Shown: positions 61,707 through 64,000 of the stretch, one piece after another
Numbering within the stretch: position 1 is the first letter of the stretch
Layout: each line of letters begins with the position of its first letter
Assembly: GCF_034262375.1 (NCBI RefSeq)
Contig: NZ_CP139558.1
Location: forward strand, 1,674,001-1,738,000
DNA length: 64,000 nucleotides
Origin: Mucilaginibacter sabulilitoris
GTDB taxonomy: Bacteria; Bacteroidota; Bacteroidia; Sphingobacteriales; Sphingobacteriaceae
Reading direction: 5' to 3'
The notes under the pieces: generated by a model
What the model saw: only the letters and a program-made list of their open reading frames with translations
What the model was told of the DNA's origin: nothing
Databases searched by the model: none
Program-made: the position numbers and the translations under genes

Positions 61707-62210
61707 ATGCTAAAATCAATACCGGTATTAATAATAAGTTTGATTTTTTATGGTACTCTGCACGCACAGCAGCCTGATAGTACGCTAAAAAAATCGACGG
61801 TAAAATCACTTACCGACAAACAGTACAATGCCCTGCTAAAAGGGGAGGACCTTTACGGCATGCCGCTGGTAGCCGAGCTAAACCATTTCCCCATGCCTGA
61901 TAAGGTTATTAAATATAAAAAGGAACTTGATCTTAGTCCTGTACAGATCACAAAAATTAGCGTCATAGCAACCGAACTTCACCGTAAAAGGGTTGAGATG
62001 GGGGGATTTATTATTACCAATGAGGAAACCCTTGATAAACTTTTCCGTAAACAGAGTTTGAATAATGGTGATGTTATTTTTTACGCTAATCGCTCAGGTT
62101 TATACTATGGCGAGCTTAGGAACGCCATTTTGCAAGCCTGTTTGAGCACCGGCGATTTATTGGCGCCGCAGCAAATTAAAAAGCTGGAAACTTTGCAAAA
62201 TCGTAATTGA
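61707..62210 (+). CDS. Small exported helical protein, Spy/CpxP-like pattern
   Basis: A 167-residue protein with a signal peptide (TLHAQ, cleavage near 21) and an all-helical mature part with two LxxxQ-type turns (DLSPVQITKISVIATEL and LLAPQQIKKLETLQ) as in Spy/CpxP/heavy-metal-resistance periplasmic proteins. Resemblance is in pattern, not strong identity. A periplasmic chaperone or stress protein is possible. It is followed after 47 bp by accA on the same strand. Confidence 0.65.
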   Translation: MLKSIPVLIISLIFYGTLHAQQPDSTLKKSTVKSLTDKQYNALLKGEDLYGMPLVAELNHFPMPDKVIKYKKELDLSPVQITKISVIATELHRKRVEMGGFIITNEETLDKLFRKQSLNNGDVIFYANRSGLYYGELRNAILQACLSTGDLLAPQQIKKLETLQNRN

Positions 62211-62257
62211 TAATATCCCATTTGATTTACTTAATTTAGCAGCCCCAAATAAATAGT

Positions 62258-63214
62258 ATGAAGATTACTTTTGATTTTGAAAAGCCACTGGCCGAGCTGA
62301 TACAGCAGATTGACAAGGTGAAGCAGGTTGAAGACAAGAATAAGCTTGACATGTCTGCAACAATAGCCGAACTCGAAGCAAAGCTGGAAGCCGCTAAAAA
62401 AGAAATATACTCCAACCTTACCGGCTGGCAAAAAGTACAGATCTCCCGCCACCCCGAACGCCCATATACCCTGCAATATATTGAACTGATGTGCGATGAT
62501 TTTATTGAATTACACGGCGACAGAACAGTTGGTGACGATAAAGCCATTATTGGCGGTTTCGGAACGCTGAACGGTCAAACAGTAATGTTTATCGGTCATC
62601 AGAAGGGGCGCAACACCAAAGAACGCCAGTACCGCAATTTTGGTATGGCCAATCCCGAAGGTTACCGCAAGGCTTTAAGGCTCATGAAAATGGCCGAAAA
62701 ATTTAATAAACCGGTAGTTACACTGATAGATACCCCGGGGGCATTCCCTGGCCTGGAAGCGGAAGAGCGCGGGCAAGGTGAGGCGATAGCCCGTAACCTG
62801 CTCGAAATGTCGGTACTTAAAGTGCCGGTGATCTGCGTAATTATTGGCGAAGGTGCATCAGGTGGTGCTTTGGGTATAGGCATTGGCGATAAGGTACTGA
62901 TGCTGGATAATTCTTGGTACTCGGTAATATCACCCGAAAACTGTTCTACCATCCTCTGGAAAACATGGGAAAATAAAGAACGTGCTGCCGAAGTATTAAA
63001 ACTTACCTCATCAGAAATGCTTAAAAACAAGCTGATAGACGGTATCATAAAAGAACCGGTTGGCGGCGCTCATCAGGATCCGGTAGCTATGGCAGCCATC
63101 CTGAAAAAGCAACTACTAAAAGACCTCAAAACCCTTGGCGAACGTGAGATCAACGAACTGGTTGCTGAACGCATAGATAAGTTCTGCAGCATGGGTGTTG
63201 TTATTGAAGAATAA
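62258..63214 (+). CDS. accA: Acetyl-CoA carboxylase carboxyltransferase subunit alpha
   Basis: A 318-residue cytoplasmic subunit for the first step of fatty acid synthesis, transferring the carboxyl group from biotin to acetyl-CoA. Signatures: helical start with [110 protein letters not shown] and SVISPEN. Length is standard. The beta subunit is not adjacent. A terminator follows. Confidence 0.96.
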   Translation: MKITFDFEKPLAELIQQIDKVKQVEDKNKLDMSATIAELEAKLEAAKKEIYSNLTGWQKVQISRHPERPYTLQYIELMCDDFIELHGDRTVGDDKAIIGGFGTLNGQTVMFIGHQKGRNTKERQYRNFGMANPEGYRKALRLMKMAEKFNKPVVTLIDTPGAFPGLEAEERGQGEAIARNLLEMSVLKVPVICVIIGEGASGGALGIGIGDKVLMLDNSWYSVISPENCSTILWKTWENKERAAEVLKLTSSEMLKNKLIDGIIKEPVGGAHQDPVAMAAILKKQLLKDLKTLGEREINELVAERIDKFCSMGVVIEE

Positions 63215-63233
63215 CAGAATTGATATAAAAGAG

Positions 63234-63249
63234 AGCGGCTTTAGCCGCT
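63234..63249 (+). terminator. Intrinsic terminator
   Basis: AGCGGC / GCCGCT with TTTA loop and T8, right after accA. Confidence 0.92.
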
Positions 63250-63269
63250 TTTTTTGTTTGGTACACTTT

Positions 63270-63592
63270 CTACATGTCATTGCTGAGCGTGGCCATCTCC
63301 CTACTTACACAGCGACATTGCCTGGCGTATAACTGCTTTGGCCGCGGGAGGGCCAGTAACTTTGTAGCCACTAAGTAACCAAAGGGCTTTCAGCAGAAAT
63401 GCTTCTTTTTGCACAATGCCTTTACCCTGCAATGCAGCAGGAACCACGGGCCGCAATTATTTTGCCCCACTTCGTTAATGCCCACGCTTCAGCAAAAACT
63501 TGCTATGCCCCTGCACCGCGCAAGTCCGCCATGTTCTGCCTGCTTTCGCCCGAAGCTTATCTGCTGACAAGAGAAAGAATGAATGTGTGAGG
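63270..63592. repeat. GC-richer dispersed repeat, no clear gene
   Basis: About 320 bp with higher GC than its surroundings, containing GTAACTTTG...CTAAGTAACCAAAGG and ending near CTGACAAGAGAAAG. Short frames on both strands (63399-63590 plus; 63489-63734 minus) lack gene-like features. I recall similar sequence words as a repeat in related genomes, so I treat it as non-coding. Confidence 0.5.
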
Positions 63593-63596
63593 GTAG

Positions 63597-63757
63597 GCTG
63601 TCATGAGCTTGTCGATGCATGGTGGGTGGGTCTCCGCGCACGCCCTTCGACAAGGGAGACAGGCCATATCTAATTAAAAAGAGAGGTGTCATGCTGAGCT
63701 CCGTCGAAGTATGGTGGGCAGTCTCTGCGCTCAATCATTCGACGTGCTCGGGGTAAC
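63597..63757. repeat. Two REP-like palindromes
   Basis: CTGTCATGAGCTTGTCGATG ... CCTTCGACAAGGGAGACAGG (63598-63665) and GTGTCATGCTGAGCTCCGTC ... ATTCGACGTGCTCGGGGTAA CAGG (63687-63760). Same family as the copies listed above. With the preceding repeat they fill the gene-free stretch 63250-63760. Confidence 0.75.
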
Positions 63758-63769
63758 AGGTAGAATAAA

Positions 63770-63806
63770 AAAAAGCCTGTTTGTATATTATACGAACAGG
63801 CTTTTT
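63770..63806 (-). terminator. Terminator of the right-edge minus-strand gene
   Basis: AAAAAGCCTGTTTGTA / TACGAACAGGCTTTTT (one G-T pair) around a 5-nt loop, with A/T runs on both sides. It lies 18 bp after the stop of the minus-strand gene. Confidence 0.9.
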
Positions 63807-63823
63807 ACTAATAGAATAATATA

Positions 63824-64000
63824 TTACTGTTTTGGTACAGCTCCAAATTTGCCTTCGTATTCTTTTAACTGCGCGCTGAATTTAATATTTAAGCTGGTTT
63901 GCTTAAACTCTTTGGTAAAATCAACCAGGCCTTTCAGTATCGACATAGAATATTGAATATCGCGGCTGTCGGTGCTGGTTTCGCCTTTTTGAAGCAGCGT
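63824..64000 (-). CDS. C-terminal part of an unidentified protein
   Basis: On the minus strand an open frame enters from the right edge and ends at TAA (63826-63824) after 58 residues: it includes LQKGETSTDSRDIQYSMSIL, KGLVDFTKEFKQTSLNIKFS and ends FGAVPKQ. The clean frame and the terminator right behind it support a real gene, broken only by the window edge. The segment is helical and charged; no family recognised. Confidence 0.7.
   Translation of the reverse strand, partial: TLLQKGETSTDSRDIQYSMSILKGLVDFTKEFKQTSLNIKFSAQLKEYEGKFGAVPKQ

Noticed and set aside
63399..63734. Two short frames (plus 63399-63590, minus 63489-63734) in the repeat block
   Set aside because: No start context or domain; the sequence looks like a dispersed repeat that gives chance frames.

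Overview
The window looks like chromosomal DNA of a Bacteroidota bacterium, most likely Sphingobacteriaceae (Mucilaginibacter/Pedobacter-like); that genus guess is inference. Supporting signs: SusC/SusD pairs, several TonB receptors with N-terminal carboxypeptidase-regulatory domains, a type IX secretion sorting domain and the T9SS plug protein, TamL, promoters of the Bacteroidota type (TTG, 19-21 bp, TAnnTTTG), few Shine-Dalgarno sequences, and many short REP-like palindromes between genes.

Layout. 1-17.1 kb is mainly iron acquisition: a DUF4856 / imelysin / HTTM / TonB-receptor operon, a TonB siderophore receptor with a PepSY membrane protein behind two Fur-like palindromes, and an AraC regulator followed by a siderophore-interacting flavoprotein. 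Between these lie an SDR/TetR pair with matching operators, a PPOX-type flavoprotein, a large NHL-repeat protein exported by T9SS, and an ArsR-SRPBCC pair with tandem operators. 17.1-27.2 kb is a polysaccharide utilisation locus: a six-hairpin glycosidase-like protein, SusC, SusD and GH30, interrupted by small proteins and an exported chorismate mutase. 27.2-40.7 kb is housekeeping: purU, TspO, tamL divergent from an rRNA/tRNA methyltransferase, tRNA-Cys, pyrD, an SGNH hydrolase, an ABC-F ATPase, the T9SS plug, a thioesterase and a Pmp3/YqaE protein.

40.8-52.3 kb is a complete potassium-uptake system: a sigma-54 response regulator, a 30-residue membrane peptide, kdpF, kdpA, kdpB, kdpC, a porin, and KdpD split into a sensor protein and a separate histidine kinase. 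52.3-54.3 kb holds a cluster of REP-like repeats carrying an IS110-family element that appears to have inserted into one of them. 54.4-57.4 kb is an arsenic operon (DUF6428, ArsN2-like acetyltransferase, arsC, arsR, acr3) with three related operator sites. 57.5-61.6 kb is a divergent pair of exported glycosidases (GH42, GH43). The window ends with a small exported helical protein, accA, a repeat-rich gap and the 3' end of an unidentified minus-strand gene.

Most notable are the Kdp system wired to an NtrC-type regulator with an extra micropeptide at its head, the IS110 insertion in a REP, an ACR3 pump whose last residues are encoded by a REP, and several promoter/operator pairs that can be read directly from the sequence.
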